DNA from: SIG565 sp045656145
Lineage (GTDB): Bacteria > Bacillota > Clostridia > Oscillospirales > Acutalibacteraceae
NCBI GenBank assembly: GCA_045656145.1
Contig: JAZOQP010000027.1
Location: 1-42,057, forward strand
Direction: 5' to 3'
DNA: 42,057 nt
The notes beneath the pieces are model-generated. The model did no database searches, was not told the origin of the DNA, and saw nothing but the letters and a program-made list of their open reading frames with translations. Shown in pieces: positions 42,051-42,057 of the stretch (positions are counted from its first letter, which is position 1; every line of letters starts with the position of its first letter). A program made the translations under genes and the position numbers.

Positions 42051-42057
42051 ACACTTT

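Overview
The window looks like a chromosomal contig from an AT-rich Gram-positive gut-type Clostridia, Oscillospirales/Ruminococcaceae-like. Four things point that way. The housekeeping order is rnj-rplI-dnaB-tilS-hpt-ftsH. There is a bacterial V-type ATPase. There is a BspA-like LRR surface protein. Several GC-rich multi-hairpin intergenic repeats are of a kind common in gut Firmicutes. The lineage is inferred from gene content and style, not from a marker gene search.

Layout. 1-1.8 kb: a cut tRNA-Val, hslO (Hsp33) and a methyltransferase. 1.9-5.6 kb: two tandem GH3 (NagZ-type) paralogues with near-identical promoters and 5' hairpins; the second leader carries a 191-bp multi-hairpin insertion with an 8-bp target duplication. 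5.6-13.1 kb: one long housekeeping operon transcribed leftward from a promoter near 13.1 kb (rnj, rplI, dnaB, tilS, hpt, ftsH). 13.2-15.7 kb: a secreted LRR/Cys-knuckle/FN3-like protein divergent from a small XRE regulator, with face-to-face overlapping promoters and an inverted repeat. 15.7-17.9 kb: an N-acetylhexosamine-kinase-like gene and an unknown membrane protein whose leader is a 278-bp element with 25-bp terminal inverted repeats. 18.4 kb: tRNA-Leu(CAG). 18.6-25.9 kb: a V-type ATPase operon E-DUF2764-A-B-D-I-K, with Na+-ligand residues in the proteolipid.

25.9-31.5 kb is accessory. It starts with a nested hairpin rod, a large palindromic terminator and a tRNA-arm-like inverted repeat. 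These are followed by a DUF6809-like/TnpV mobile-element passenger pair and then an isolated two-gene operon: a phosphoribosyltransferase-fold protein of 860 aa and a 102-aa protein. The C-terminus of the first and the N-terminus of the second carry the same short Asn/Gly/Val-rich motif. That layout resembles bacterial amyloid-signalling receptor/effector pairs and is the best candidate here for an undescribed (possibly defence) system. Two unknown membrane proteins follow on the other strand.

31.6-42.0 kb is a leftward biosynthetic operon: a dimodular NRPS (C-A-PCP-C-A-PCP-reductase), an unknown membrane protein, an acyl-AMP ligase, a free acyl carrier protein and an Sfp-type phosphopantetheinyl transferase. 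The expected logic is activation of an acyl chain onto the ACP, transfer by the first condensation domain, extension by two amino acids and reductive release as an N-acyl dipeptide aldehyde, the chemistry of the protease-inhibitor aldehydes described from gut Clostridia. A 102-bp GC-rich palindromic repeat sits in frame inside the second condensation domain.
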